Under the pieces are notes generated by a model. It made no database searches. It was not told where the DNA came from and worked only from the letters and a program-made list of their open reading frames with translations. Of a stretch of 64,000 nt of DNA, positions 46,120 to 55,232 are shown piece by piece; position 1 is the stretch's first letter; each line of letters begins with the position of its first letter. The stretch is from Dinoroseobacter sp039192165 (GTDB lineage Bacteria; Pseudomonadota; Alphaproteobacteria; Rhodobacterales; Rhodobacteraceae), in assembly GCA_039192165.1 (NCBI GenBank), contig JBCCXD010000001.1, positions 310,001 to 374,000 of the forward strand, read 5' to 3'. Position numbers and translations under genes: made by a program.

Positions 46120-47535
46120 ATGACCAAGTTCTCCGACTTGAACCTCGATCCGAAGGTTCTCAAAGCGATTGACGAAGCAGGCTACGAGACACCGACACCC
46201 ATTCAGGCGGGCGCCATTCCCCCTGCCCTAGAGGGTCGCGATGTTTTGGGTATTGCTCAAACCGGTACCGGTAAGACAGCCAGCTTTACATTGCCGACAA
46301 TCACCATGCTTCGAAAGGGCCGCGCGCGTGCGCGCATGCCGCGGTCGCTGGTGCTTTGCCCGACGCGTGAACTGGCCGCTCAGGTGGCGGAGAACTTCGA
46401 CATCTACGCCAAGCACACGAAGCTGACCAAAGCGCTTCTGATCGGGGGTGTCAGTTTCAAAGAACAGGACGCTCTGATCGATCGCGGCGTTGACGTACTG
46501 ATTGCCACACCGGGCCGGCTGCTCGACCATTTTGAGCGCGGCAAGCTCTTGCTCACGGGCGTGCAGATCATGGTTGTGGACGAGGCCGACCGGATGCTCG
46601 ACATGGGGTTCATTCCCGATATCGAGAAGATTTTCCAACTGACGCCTTTTACCCGTCAAACGCTGTTCTTCTCGGCGACAATGGCGCCTGAGATCGAACG
46701 GATCACCAATACATTCCTGTCTGCGCCCGCGCGTATCGAAGTTGCGCGCCAGTCCACGACGTCGGAAACGATCACGCAGTGCCTGGCCTATTTCAAACCC
46801 TCGCGCCGCGACCGTGCCACGCAGTTCAAGGAAAAGCGCAACATGTTGCGCGCCATCATCGAACGTGAAGGGGAAGCATGCACCAACGCTATCATTTTCT
46901 GCAACCGGAAAATGGATGTTGATGTTGTCGCCAAGTCCCTGATTAAGCACGACTATAATGCGGCACCGATTCACGGGGATCTGGACCAGAGCCAGCGGAT
47001 GCGCACACTGGACGGCTTCCGCGATGGCTCGATCCGCTTTCTTGTCGCGTCGGATGTTGCCGCACGCGGGCTCGACATTCCCAATGTGAGCCACGTCTTC
47101 AATTTCGACGTTCCAAGCCACTCGGAAGACTACGTGCACCGCATCGGCCGCACCGGCCGCGCGGGGCGTAAGGGCACGGCTTTCACCATCGCAGTGCCCG
47201 CAGATGACAAGCTCCTGGCTGGTGTCGAAGGCTTGATCCAGAAAGAAATCCCACGCGTGGAATTGCCTGAGATCGAAGCGCCCGCCCCCGAAAAACGCAG
47301 TCGTCGGCGCAAACCAGAGACGCCAAAAGAAGTCGAAGCACCGGTGGTGGCAGAGGCCGACGTGGCAGCGAGCGAGACCCCTTCCAAGGACGAAAAACCC
47401 GCAAAACGCCCGCGGCGTGAGCGCGGCGGACGCGGCCGGGGACGCGACCGTGACGCTGGCCCACAGCCGATCGGGCTTGGCGACCACGTGCCTGGCTTCA
47501 TCGCACTCAGTTTTGATGACAGGCTGGCGAGCTGA
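46120..47535 (+). CDS. DEAD-box RNA helicase (RhlE-like)
   Basis: This 471-residue ATP-dependent RNA helicase shows the Q motif, Walker A AQTGTGKT, DEAD (VVDEADRML), SAT and HRIGRTGR. The C-terminal ~100 residues are Arg/Glu/Ala-rich with RGGRGRGRDRD. It probably remodels ribosomal or mRNA structures. ATG 46120 gives MTKFSDLNLDPKVLKAI as in RhlE relatives. Confidence 0.93.
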   Translation: MTKFSDLNLDPKVLKAIDEAGYETPTPIQAGAIPPALEGRDVLGIAQTGTGKTASFTLPTITMLRKGRARARMPRSLVLCPTRELAAQVAENFDIYAKHTKLTKALLIGGVSFKEQDALIDRGVDVLIATPGRLLDHFERGKLLLTGVQIMVVDEADRMLDMGFIPDIEKIFQLTPFTRQTLFFSATMAPEIERITNTFLSAPARIEVARQSTTSETITQCLAYFKPSRRDRATQFKEKRNMLRAIIEREGEACTNAIIFCNRKMDVDVVAKSLIKHDYNAAPIHGDLDQSQRMRTLDGFRDGSIRFLVASDVAARGLDIPNVSHVFNFDVPSHSEDYVHRIGRTGRAGRKGTAFTIAVPADDKLLAGVEGLIQKEIPRVELPEIEAPAPEKRSRRRKPETPKEVEAPVVAEADVAASETPSKDEKPAKRPRRERGGRGRGRDRDAGPQPIGLGDHVPGFIALSFDDRLAS

Positions 47536-47691
47536 CCAGTCTTTGGCTGAAAGAGACCGTGAAACCGGTCCACCCTCACATTTAACCGAATTTTCATACC
47601 GGCGTTTCAAGCCGGTTACATTCGCTTCCCATTTCCGTGGTGCGCGGTGCAGGAATTCCAGCCGCGCGATCTGAAATAGGGAGCATACAAC

Positions 47692-48990
47692 ATGACAAGA
47701 CTTGGATGTCTGGGCGCGGCAAGTGTTTCGGCACTTATGCTGGCAAGCGGCACTGTCACAGCGCAGGAAACGGGCAATGTGATCTTTTTTCACCCCGACG
47801 GGTCTGGCGTAAACCATTGGGGGGCCGCGCGGATGCACATTGCCGGCCCGGATGGCGAGATTAACTGGGATCGCCTTCCCGAGCTTGGCGTCTATACAGG
47901 CCACATGGCGGATCGCCTGACAGGAACGAGCCACGGTGGGGCGACGGTGCATGCCTATGGCGTAAAGGTACAGGCCAACAGTTTCGGCCTGAACGGCACG
48001 GAGGAAATTACAGCGGCATCGGGCAAACAGATGTCGATCGCCGAGGAAGCCATAGCCGCGGGCCGTGCCGTGGCTCTTGTACAGACGGGCCACATCGCGG
48101 AGCCGGGGACCGCGGCTTTCGTGGCCTCAAACGAGCGTCGTTCGAATACCCATGAAATCGCCCAATCGGTGATCGAATCCGGCGCCGCTGTGATCATGGC
48201 GGGCGGGGAGCGCTTTCTGCTGCCCGAAGGGACCCAGGGCCGTCATGGCGAAGGCCAGCGCGAAGACGGTCTGAACCTGATTGAGCGCGCCGAAGAACTG
48301 GGGTATACCATCGTTTATACCCGAGACGAATTGCTGGCGCTTGATACCGGGACCACCGACAAGGTGCTGGGCGTGTTTGCCCATAACCATACGTTCAACG
48401 ATCAGGAATGGATCCGGAATGAGATCGATGCTGTTCCGACCTATTGGGAAACCGCTCCAACAATTGCGGAAATGAGCCAGGTCGCGCTCGACATCATCAG
48501 CCGCGACGAAGACGGCTTCTTTGCGGTGATCGAAGAGGAAGGCACTGACAATATCGCCAACAACATGAACGCCGCTGGAACACTTGAAGCGCTGGCACGG
48601 GCAGACGCGGCAACCGGGGTTATGCTCGATTTTCTTGCCGACAATCAGGATACGCTGCTGGTCATGGCCGCAGACAGCGATGCCGGAGGTCTGCAAGTGG
48701 TCTCGGGCTCTTCTGCCGACGAGATCGGTGGCGCCGTGGCGGCCTCTACCCGCGGCGGTGGTATCCTGCACGGTCAGGAGGGTCAGTATGGAAACGCTTT
48801 TGTCTCCGCCCCGGACAAGAACGGCGTGGAGCATCCATTTGGCATCGCTTGGGTCGGGTATGAAGATGTTGCGGGCGGTATTCTGGTCCGTGCAGCGGGC
48901 CTGAACGCAGACATGGTGGCGCCTTTGATGGACAATACCCAGGTCTATTCCATGATGTACGAGACGCTTTTCCCGACAAGCACGCAGTAA
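47692..48990 (+). CDS. Exported alkaline phosphatase family protein with atypical active site
   Basis: This 432-residue protein has a signal peptide (TVTAQ) and an alkaline phosphatase fold: NVIFFHPDGSG (metal Asp equivalent to D51) and GTSHGG (candidate Ser nucleophile). By hand alignment several E. coli PhoA residues differ: D101 becomes Thr, metal ligand H331 becomes Asn (TDNIAN) and H370 becomes Ser (AADSDAGG). H412 may be retained in EHPFGIAW. Activity may be unusual or lost. A hairpin (47598-47616) precedes it and a strong terminator follows. Confidence 0.85.
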   Translation: MTRLGCLGAASVSALMLASGTVTAQETGNVIFFHPDGSGVNHWGAARMHIAGPDGEINWDRLPELGVYTGHMADRLTGTSHGGATVHAYGVKVQANSFGLNGTEEITAASGKQMSIAEEAIAAGRAVALVQTGHIAEPGTAAFVASNERRSNTHEIAQSVIESGAAVIMAGGERFLLPEGTQGRHGEGQREDGLNLIERAEELGYTIVYTRDELLALDTGTTDKVLGVFAHNHTFNDQEWIRNEIDAVPTYWETAPTIAEMSQVALDIISRDEDGFFAVIEEEGTDNIANNMNAAGTLEALARADAATGVMLDFLADNQDTLLVMAADSDAGGLQVVSGSSADEIGGAVAASTRGGGILHGQEGQYGNAFVSAPDKNGVEHPFGIAWVGYEDVAGGILVRAAGLNADMVAPLMDNTQVYSMMYETLFPTSTQ

Positions 48991-48998
48991 ATCTGCGC

Positions 48999-49028
48999 AT
49001 GTGGGGCGCCCCGAGCGCCCCACATTTT
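48999..49028 (+). terminator. Terminator after alkaline phosphatase gene
   Basis: ATGTGGGGCGC (48999-49009) pairs with GCGCCCCACAT (49015-49025) over a 5-base loop and is followed by TTT. It ends at the 3' end of the convergent rnj gene. Confidence 0.8.
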
Positions 49029-50700
49029 ACTCGGCCACAAGGCGCGATATCAGCACTGTTACTTCCGGACGTTTGCCAATTTCAGAATGACACAGATGCC
49101 TGACGACACGTTTGACCTCTTCTTCCAAACGTCCGTCATCATTGACAGTTTTGCGCTCGGCCCGCGCTAGAAATTGACCGATATCGTATTCAATCAGCTC
49201 TTGCAGGTCGCTTCGGGACGCGCCGCGTTCCGGCAAGCCGCGCAGCTCTGCCCAGGCGTCTTCGAGTGGCTCGTCGCCTTCATCAATGATTATGGCAACC
49301 ACCACATGACCGTTCAGCGCCAGTCTGATCCGGTCGCGGATCACGCCATCGAAGGCTCCAACCAGAGCAGCGCCGTCGAGATAGGTCCGCCCTGTTTCCA
49401 CATAATCTGTTACGCCCGGATTGTTCCCGCTGAGCAGGACCATCGCGCCGTTGGGCGCGATGATGCCTTTCCGCCCCGCATTTTCGGCCAGCTTGGCATG
49501 GGCGCGCAAATGGCGGTGCTCGCCATGCATGGGCAACACAACCTGCGGATTCAAAAGGGTGTGCACTTCGAGCAAATCAGGTCGGTTTGCATGGCCGGAC
49601 ACATGATATCGCCCCCCTTCATCATCGACGATATCGACGCCCTTTTCGCTCAGCGCGTTCATAATCGACGCAACCGCCTTTTCATTGCCCGGAATAGTCT
49701 TGGAGGAGAACAGGAACAAATCCCCCTCCCCTATCTCGAAACCCAGATACTTGCCGCGCGCCAGTTGCGCTGACGCCGCGCGTCGCTCACCCTGGCTGCC
49801 TGTAACAATCAGCATAAGGTTTTCCCGCGTGATGTCGGCGGCTGCTTCCGGCGCGACCGTTGACGGAAAATCTGTCAGCACACCGGATTCCACTCCGGCC
49901 GTGACCATCCGTTTCATAGCGCGGCCCAGCAAAACAACCGAGCGGCCGGCGGCGCGACCGGCCTCGGCCAACGATTTCAGGCGGGCAATGTTCGATGCAA
50001 AGGTTGTGGCAACCACCATTCCCTTTGCTTCGGCCACCAGCGGCTTCAATTCCGGGGCGATGTCACTTTCCGACCGACCCGGCTTGGGCGAGAAAACATT
50101 GGTGGAATCGCAGACGAGCGCCAGAACGCCGTCTTTGCCAACGCTTCCCCACAATTCGGGATCCCACGCTTCACCTACGATTGGATTTGGGTCGAGCTTG
50201 AAGTCGCCCGAATGAACGATGCGGCCAGCCGGAGTGTCAATGACCAGCGCTGCGGCTTCCGGGATAGAATGCGAAACCGGCAGGAAACCCACAGTAAACG
50301 GACCAACTGTTACCGTGTCCGGCCAGGTGCCCGCGATCTGAACCTCTTCGGGATTTTGACCCTTTTCCTCCAGCTTGCGCGCAGCGATGTTCGCGGTGAA
50401 GGGCCGCGCGTAAACCGGAGCCTTCAGGCGGGAAAAATGGATGCCGACCCCACCGACATGGTCTTCGTGGGCATGCGTGACAAAAATAGCCTCGAGCCGG
50501 TCGGCACGCGCCTCAAGCCATGAGATATCCGCCGTGATCAGGTCGACGCCCGGCGTGGTGTCCATGTCCGGAAAAGCCACACCGAGATCCACAAGAATCA
50601 AACGCTCCTGCCCCTCTGGCCCGTATCCGTAGACATAGGCATTCATGCCGATCTCCCCGGCCCCGCCGAGGGGCAGGTAAATCAGTCGCTCACTGCTCAT
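49027..50700 (-). CDS. rnj: Ribonuclease J
   Basis: This 557-residue metallo-beta-lactamase-type nuclease has both 5'-3' exo- and endonuclease activity in mRNA turnover. The metal site THAHEDHVGG (around residue 80) and the beta-CASP region with later SGHANRPDL are present. It is translated from an ATGA overlap with coaX and belongs to the nuoN-birA-coaX-rnj cluster common in alphaproteobacteria. Confidence 0.95.
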   Translation of the reverse strand: MSSERLIYLPLGGAGEIGMNAYVYGYGPEGQERLILVDLGVAFPDMDTTPGVDLITADISWLEARADRLEAIFVTHAHEDHVGGVGIHFSRLKAPVYARPFTANIAARKLEEKGQNPEEVQIAGTWPDTVTVGPFTVGFLPVSHSIPEAAALVIDTPAGRIVHSGDFKLDPNPIVGEAWDPELWGSVGKDGVLALVCDSTNVFSPKPGRSESDIAPELKPLVAEAKGMVVATTFASNIARLKSLAEAGRAAGRSVVLLGRAMKRMVTAGVESGVLTDFPSTVAPEAAADITRENLMLIVTGSQGERRAASAQLARGKYLGFEIGEGDLFLFSSKTIPGNEKAVASIMNALSEKGVDIVDDEGGRYHVSGHANRPDLLEVHTLLNPQVVLPMHGEHRHLRAHAKLAENAGRKGIIAPNGAMVLLSGNNPGVTDYVETGRTYLDGAALVGAFDGVIRDRIRLALNGHVVVAIIIDEGDEPLEDAWAELRGLPERGASRSDLQELIEYDIGQFLARAERKTVNDDGRLEEEVKRVVRHLCHSEIGKRPEVTVLISRLVAE

Positions 50701-51470
50701 GCGTTTTCCTTGTTATGGGCGTGGATCACCGTCAATCCATGCATCGTCAGGTCGTCCTCGACCACGTCAAATAGCGTCTCCGTATCGGCAAACAAAGGGG
50801 CAAGTCCGCCTGTTCCAACGATTTTCATATCGCGCCCACGCTCTGCCTTGATACGTGCACAGCATTCCTTCACGACACCGACATAGCCCCAGAACACACC
50901 CGACTGCATACAGGCGACTGTGTTGGTTCCCACCACACGTTGCGGTTTGGAGATGTCGACATGCGGCAACGCTGCAGCGGCGGAGTGCAACGCCTCAAGA
51001 CTTAGGTTCACGCCCGGTGCGATCAGTCCACCGACATAGGCACCGTCATCGTCAACGACATCAAAGGTCGTTGCTGTACCAAAATCCACAACGATCAGAT
51101 TGCCGCCGAAGCGATCAAAGGCGCCGGCCGCATTCACCAACCGGTCCGGACCAACGATTGTGCCTTCGTCGACGCGTGGCTCTTGCGGTAGGGCGCATTC
51201 GGGCTTGCCAACGACAAGCGGACGACAGCCAAAGAACCGATCCGAAAACACCCGCAGATTGAATACCACACGGGGCACAGTCGACGAGATGATCACATCG
51301 GTGATGTCCGGCGTGAGACCGTAGTGGTTCAGCAGGGTCGAGAACCAGGTGAAATAGGCGTCTGCTGTGCGCGCATGGTGGGTGGAGGTCCTCATGGTGC
51401 AAAGGAACTCTGACCCGTTCCAGATCGAGAACACCGTGTTTGTGTTGCCGCAGTCTATGGCGAGAAGCAT
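50697..51470 (-). CDS. coaX: Type III pantothenate kinase CoaX
   Basis: This 257-residue kinase phosphorylates pantothenate in CoA synthesis. The N-terminal phosphate loop DCGNTNTVFS, GPDRLVNAAG and VVDFGTATTFDVV are typical of CoaX. ATG 51470 gives the usual length. It overlaps rnj by ATGA and follows birA by 16 bp. Confidence 0.95.
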   Translation of the reverse strand: MLLAIDCGNTNTVFSIWNGSEFLCTMRTSTHHARTADAYFTWFSTLLNHYGLTPDITDVIISSTVPRVVFNLRVFSDRFFGCRPLVVGKPECALPQEPRVDEGTIVGPDRLVNAAGAFDRFGGNLIVVDFGTATTFDVVDDDGAYVGGLIAPGVNLSLEALHSAAAALPHVDISKPQRVVGTNTVACMQSGVFWGYVGVVKECCARIKAERGRDMKIVGTGGLAPLFADTETLFDVVEDDLTMHGLTVIHAHNKENA

Positions 51471-51486
51471 GGGGGCGTGCTCCGGC

Positions 51487-52245
51487 TCAGAAAAAAACAT
51501 CGGCCGCAGGAAGTGTTACGCGACCGTTTGCTGTCTTTAAGACAAGCGCGCCCTCCGCGTCTACCGTCTCGAACGTACCGTGCAGCTCCTCGTGCATGGT
51601 GCGAGCGCGTATGAGCTCGCCTCGACGCGCCGCCCCTGCCAACCACGCCTCGCGAATTGGATCAAAACCAAATGTGGTGAATTGCGTCTCCCGCGCGGCA
51701 TAGCACGGTGCCAGCAGATCGAGAAAGTCTGTCGGCCCGACAGGGACCCCTGTCTCTCCGAGCAAGGAAACCGGGGGCAAAGCTTCGGTCTCCACCGCAG
51801 ATACCGGAGGGGCTGTGATTAAGTTCACGCCTATCCCGATGGACATATGACTGACCTTGCCACCGGACCCGGAGCTCTCCAGCAGGATACCCGCTACTTT
51901 GCCGCCGTTGAGCAGCACATCATTAGGCCATTTTAATGCGAAGGCGTCCGCTTGACCGGTGGCACGTACCAAAGCGTCGCGCAAAGCAAGCGCGGCGACA
52001 AACGACCGGAGGGCGACACGCTCAGGCGGCTCGGAGGGGCGCATCACAAGCGTCGCGGCAAAGTTGCCTCTCGGGTTGACCCAGGGCCGCCCGCGCCGCC
52101 CGCGCGCAGCGGTTTGGTGAAGACCCAGAATCCAGGTCGGACCCGCGAGTGTGGGCGCAATACGGGCGGCTTCGGCATTGGTACTGTCAACCTCTGCCAG
52201 GACCCGCTTTTCAACGCCCGCGGGCCAGCTCAGATCAGTTGACAA
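51487..52245 (-). CDS. birA: Biotin--[acetyl-CoA carboxylase] ligase BirA
   Basis: This ~252-residue ligase biotinylates carboxylases. GRRGRPWVNPRGN (the biotinyl-AMP loop), KWPNDVLLNGGKVAGILLE and GIGVN are typical; no N-terminal DNA-binding domain is present, so it is not a repressor. The start is uncertain: TTG 52245 (STDLSWPAG) overlaps the nuoN end; TTG 52263 is another. Confidence 0.92.
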   Translation of the reverse strand: MSTDLSWPAGVEKRVLAEVDSTNAEAARIAPTLAGPTWILGLHQTAARGRRGRPWVNPRGNFAATLVMRPSEPPERVALRSFVAALALRDALVRATGQADAFALKWPNDVLLNGGKVAGILLESSGSGGKVSHMSIGIGVNLITAPPVSAVETEALPPVSLLGETGVPVGPTDFLDLLAPCYAARETQFTTFGFDPIREAWLAGAARRGELIRARTMHEELHGTFETVDAEGALVLKTANGRVTLPAADVFF

Positions 52246-53674
52246 GCGCTTCCGCCGCAGCAAGCGCAGAGCCTTCGACCCCGAAAAACCCTGCGACCCC
52301 GACCAGCATGATCACGGCGGATGCCATGAGCAAGGCGTATTGCACAGGTGGCATCCTGGTTTCCAACGCCTCTGTTTCCTCGCCGAAATACATAAAATAA
52401 ACGATCCTTAGATAGTAAAATGCGCCAATGACCGACGCGATCACACCGGCCACGGCCAGCCAAACCAGCCCGGCATCGACTGCTGAGAGCAAAACTCCAA
52501 ACTTGGCGAAGAACCCGACAAGCGGCGGAATGCCTGCAAGGCTGAACATCAAAACCAGCAGGGCGAGCGCTTTTCCAGGCTCGCGGGATGAGAACTGGTT
52601 GAGCGCCATGATGTTGGTTACCGACTGACCGTCGCGCTCCATACACAGAATGAAAGCGAAGGTGCCGATATTCATCGTCACATAGATTGCCATGTAAATC
52701 AGCATGGACTGCACGCCTTCGACTGTGCCGGCTGCAAGACCCATAAGCGCATAGCCCATATGGGCAATGGAGGAATAGGCCATCAGGCGCTTGATGTCCT
52801 TCTGTCCGATCGCAGCGACCGCACCGAGAAACATGGAGACCACAGACAAAAAGGCGACAATCTGCTGCCAGTCGGCCACGACATTGCCAAACGCATCAAA
52901 CACAACCCGTGCAAAGAGACACATGGCGGCGACCTTGGGGGCTGTCGCAAAGAATGCGGTAACCGGAGTCGGCGAGCCCTCGTAAACATCCGGGGTCCAC
53001 ATATGAAACGGGGCCGCAGAGACCTTGAATGCAAGTCCGGACATAATGAAAACCAGGCCGAAAAGCAGGCCCAGCGACAGCTCGCCCTCCGACGCAGCCG
53101 TGACAATCCCGGAAAAGAGCGTTGTCCCTGAAAAGCCGTAGACAAGCGAAGCACCGTAAAGCAGCAGGCCCGAACTGAGCGCCCCGAGCACGAAGTATTT
53201 CAGCCCCGCCTCGGTGGACCGCGCGTTGTCCCTGTGCAGGGCGGCGACCACGTAAAGTGCCAGCGATTGCAGCTCCAGCCCCATATAGAGGGCGATCAGA
53301 TCGCCCGCCGAAACCATCATCATCATCCCCACGACAGCAAGGCTGATCAGGATCGGATACTCGAACTTCAGAATGCCCAGCTTCGCCATGTAGTCCTGGC
53401 TCATGAGCAGGACGGCCGCGGCCGCCACAAGGATCAGGATCTTGGCAAAACGCGAGAAGCTGTCGTCAATGAACATGCCACCGAAGGCCGCGTTCGTGCC
53501 CTGCCCGTTTAAACCGATCCACAGTGCAAGCACCACGAAAACAGCAGACGTCATCCAGACAAGCAACGGAGCTGTGCGGTCCTTGCCGGTCCACACACCA
53601 AACATCAGCGCGGCCATGGCAAAAAGCGCCAGAACAATCTCCGGAACAACAACATACAGGTCCTGAGCAATCAT
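52235..53674 (-). CDS. nuoN: NADH-quinone oxidoreductase subunit N
   Basis: This 479-residue antiporter-like membrane subunit of complex I has 14 predicted helices. GGAGGG 7 bp before ATG 53674 supports the start. It contains the conserved helix-7/8 region with a lysine important for proton pumping. It is the last nuo gene and continues into birA. Confidence 0.96.
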   Translation of the reverse strand: MIAQDLYVVVPEIVLALFAMAALMFGVWTGKDRTAPLLVWMTSAVFVVLALWIGLNGQGTNAAFGGMFIDDSFSRFAKILILVAAAAVLLMSQDYMAKLGILKFEYPILISLAVVGMMMMVSAGDLIALYMGLELQSLALYVVAALHRDNARSTEAGLKYFVLGALSSGLLLYGASLVYGFSGTTLFSGIVTAASEGELSLGLLFGLVFIMSGLAFKVSAAPFHMWTPDVYEGSPTPVTAFFATAPKVAAMCLFARVVFDAFGNVVADWQQIVAFLSVVSMFLGAVAAIGQKDIKRLMAYSSIAHMGYALMGLAAGTVEGVQSMLIYMAIYVTMNIGTFAFILCMERDGQSVTNIMALNQFSSREPGKALALLVLMFSLAGIPPLVGFFAKFGVLLSAVDAGLVWLAVAGVIASVIGAFYYLRIVYFMYFGEETEALETRMPPVQYALLMASAVIMLVGVAGFFGVEGSALAAAEALVN

Positions 53675-53678
53675 CGGA

Positions 53679-55232
53679 TCACCCTCCATGTCCGGTCGAC
53701 GCGTGCATAGTGTCCGGCACGAAGCCGTCTACCGCTGCGGAATACTGGGTCAAAAGATCGGCCACAGACGGGCCAATGATATCGGTCACGAGGCTGGGAT
53801 AGACGCCCAGCAGAATGGTCATCACGATCAGTGGCGCAAACAGCGCGCGCTCACGCGGGGTGACATCACTTATGGTTTTCAGGCTCTCCTTGATCAGGTC
53901 TCCGAACACGACCCTGCGATAAAGCCAGAGGGCGTAGCCCGCCGAAAGGATCACGCCCGAGGTCGCGAACAGCGCCACCCATGTGTTGGCCTGAAACACC
54001 CCCATCAGCGTCAGGAATTCACCGATGAAGCCCGACGTGCCCGGCAGGCCGACATTGGCCATGGTAAAGAGCATAAAGATCAGCGCGTAGGCGGGCATCC
54101 GGTTCACAAGGCCGCCATAGGCCGTGATCTCGCGCGTGTGCATCCGGTCGTAAATGACGCCGACGCAGAGAAAAAGCGCGCCAGAGATGAACCCGTGGCT
54201 CAACATCTGGAAGATCGCGCCATCGACGCCTTGCTGATTGGCGGCAAAAATCCCCATCGTCACGTACCCCATATGCGCAACAGACGAATAGGCGATCAGC
54301 TTTTTCATATCCTCCTGCACCAGCGCCACGAGCGAGGTGTAGACAATTGCAATCGCGCTTAGCCAGAACACAAACGGCGCAAGGATGTCGGAGGCAACTG
54401 GAAACATCGGGAGACTGAACCGCAGGAAGCCGTAGCCCCCCATTTTCAGCAGAATAGCGGCAAGCACGACCGAGCCGGCGGTCGGGGCCTGCACATGTGC
54501 GTCCGGCAACCAGGTGTGTACCGGCCACATCGGCATCTTGACTGCAAAGGATGCAAAGAACGCGAGCCACAAAAGCACCTGCAATCCACCAATGATCTGG
54601 AAGCCAAACAGGTCAAGCGTGTCTGTTGCGAACTGGTGGTTCAGAAGTGTCGGGATGTCGGTTGTGCCGGCATCCACATACATTGCGATCATCGCAACCA
54701 GCATCAGAAGCGAGCCAAGCAGCGTGTACAGAAAGAACTTGAACGCAGCATAGATCCGGTTTGCGCCGCCCCAGATGCCGATAATCAGGAACATCGGGAT
54801 CAGACCTGCCTCGAAGAACAAGTAGAACAGGACCATGTCCAGCGCGCAGAACACGCCCAGCATCAGGGTTTCGAGAACCAAAAAGGCAATCATGTAGTCC
54901 TTGACCCGATGCTCAACAGTCCAGCATGCGCCAATGGTGATCGGCATCAGGAATGTGGTCAGCAGCACGAAGAGCACTGAAATACCGTCCACACCCATCT
55001 TGTAGGTGAGCCCAAAGACCCAGGGGCGTTCTTCGATGAACTGAAAGCCCGTGTTGGAAGGGTCGAACTCGGCCAGAAGGATCAGGGACAGAAGGAACGT
55101 GGCCGAGGTTGCGATTAACGCCAGCCATTTCGCGTTGCGCTGTGCCGCTTCGTCATCGCCGCGCAGAAAGACTGCAAGGATCAGGGCCGCGAGCGCGGGT
55201 GTGAAGGTGATAATCGAGAGGAGATTGTCCAT
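53679..55232 (-). CDS. nuoM: NADH-quinone oxidoreductase subunit M
   Basis: This 517-residue antiporter-like subunit of complex I pumps protons. Family motifs include WLPDAHVQAPTAGSVVLAAILLKMGGYG and VQEDMKKLIAYSSVAHMGY. The start overlaps the nuoL stop (TAATG). Confidence 0.97.
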   Translation of the reverse strand: MDNLLSIITFTPALAALILAVFLRGDDEAAQRNAKWLALIATSATFLLSLILLAEFDPSNTGFQFIEERPWVFGLTYKMGVDGISVLFVLLTTFLMPITIGACWTVEHRVKDYMIAFLVLETLMLGVFCALDMVLFYLFFEAGLIPMFLIIGIWGGANRIYAAFKFFLYTLLGSLLMLVAMIAMYVDAGTTDIPTLLNHQFATDTLDLFGFQIIGGLQVLLWLAFFASFAVKMPMWPVHTWLPDAHVQAPTAGSVVLAAILLKMGGYGFLRFSLPMFPVASDILAPFVFWLSAIAIVYTSLVALVQEDMKKLIAYSSVAHMGYVTMGIFAANQQGVDGAIFQMLSHGFISGALFLCVGVIYDRMHTREITAYGGLVNRMPAYALIFMLFTMANVGLPGTSGFIGEFLTLMGVFQANTWVALFATSGVILSAGYALWLYRRVVFGDLIKESLKTISDVTPRERALFAPLIVMTILLGVYPSLVTDIIGPSVADLLTQYSAAVDGFVPDTMHASTGHGG

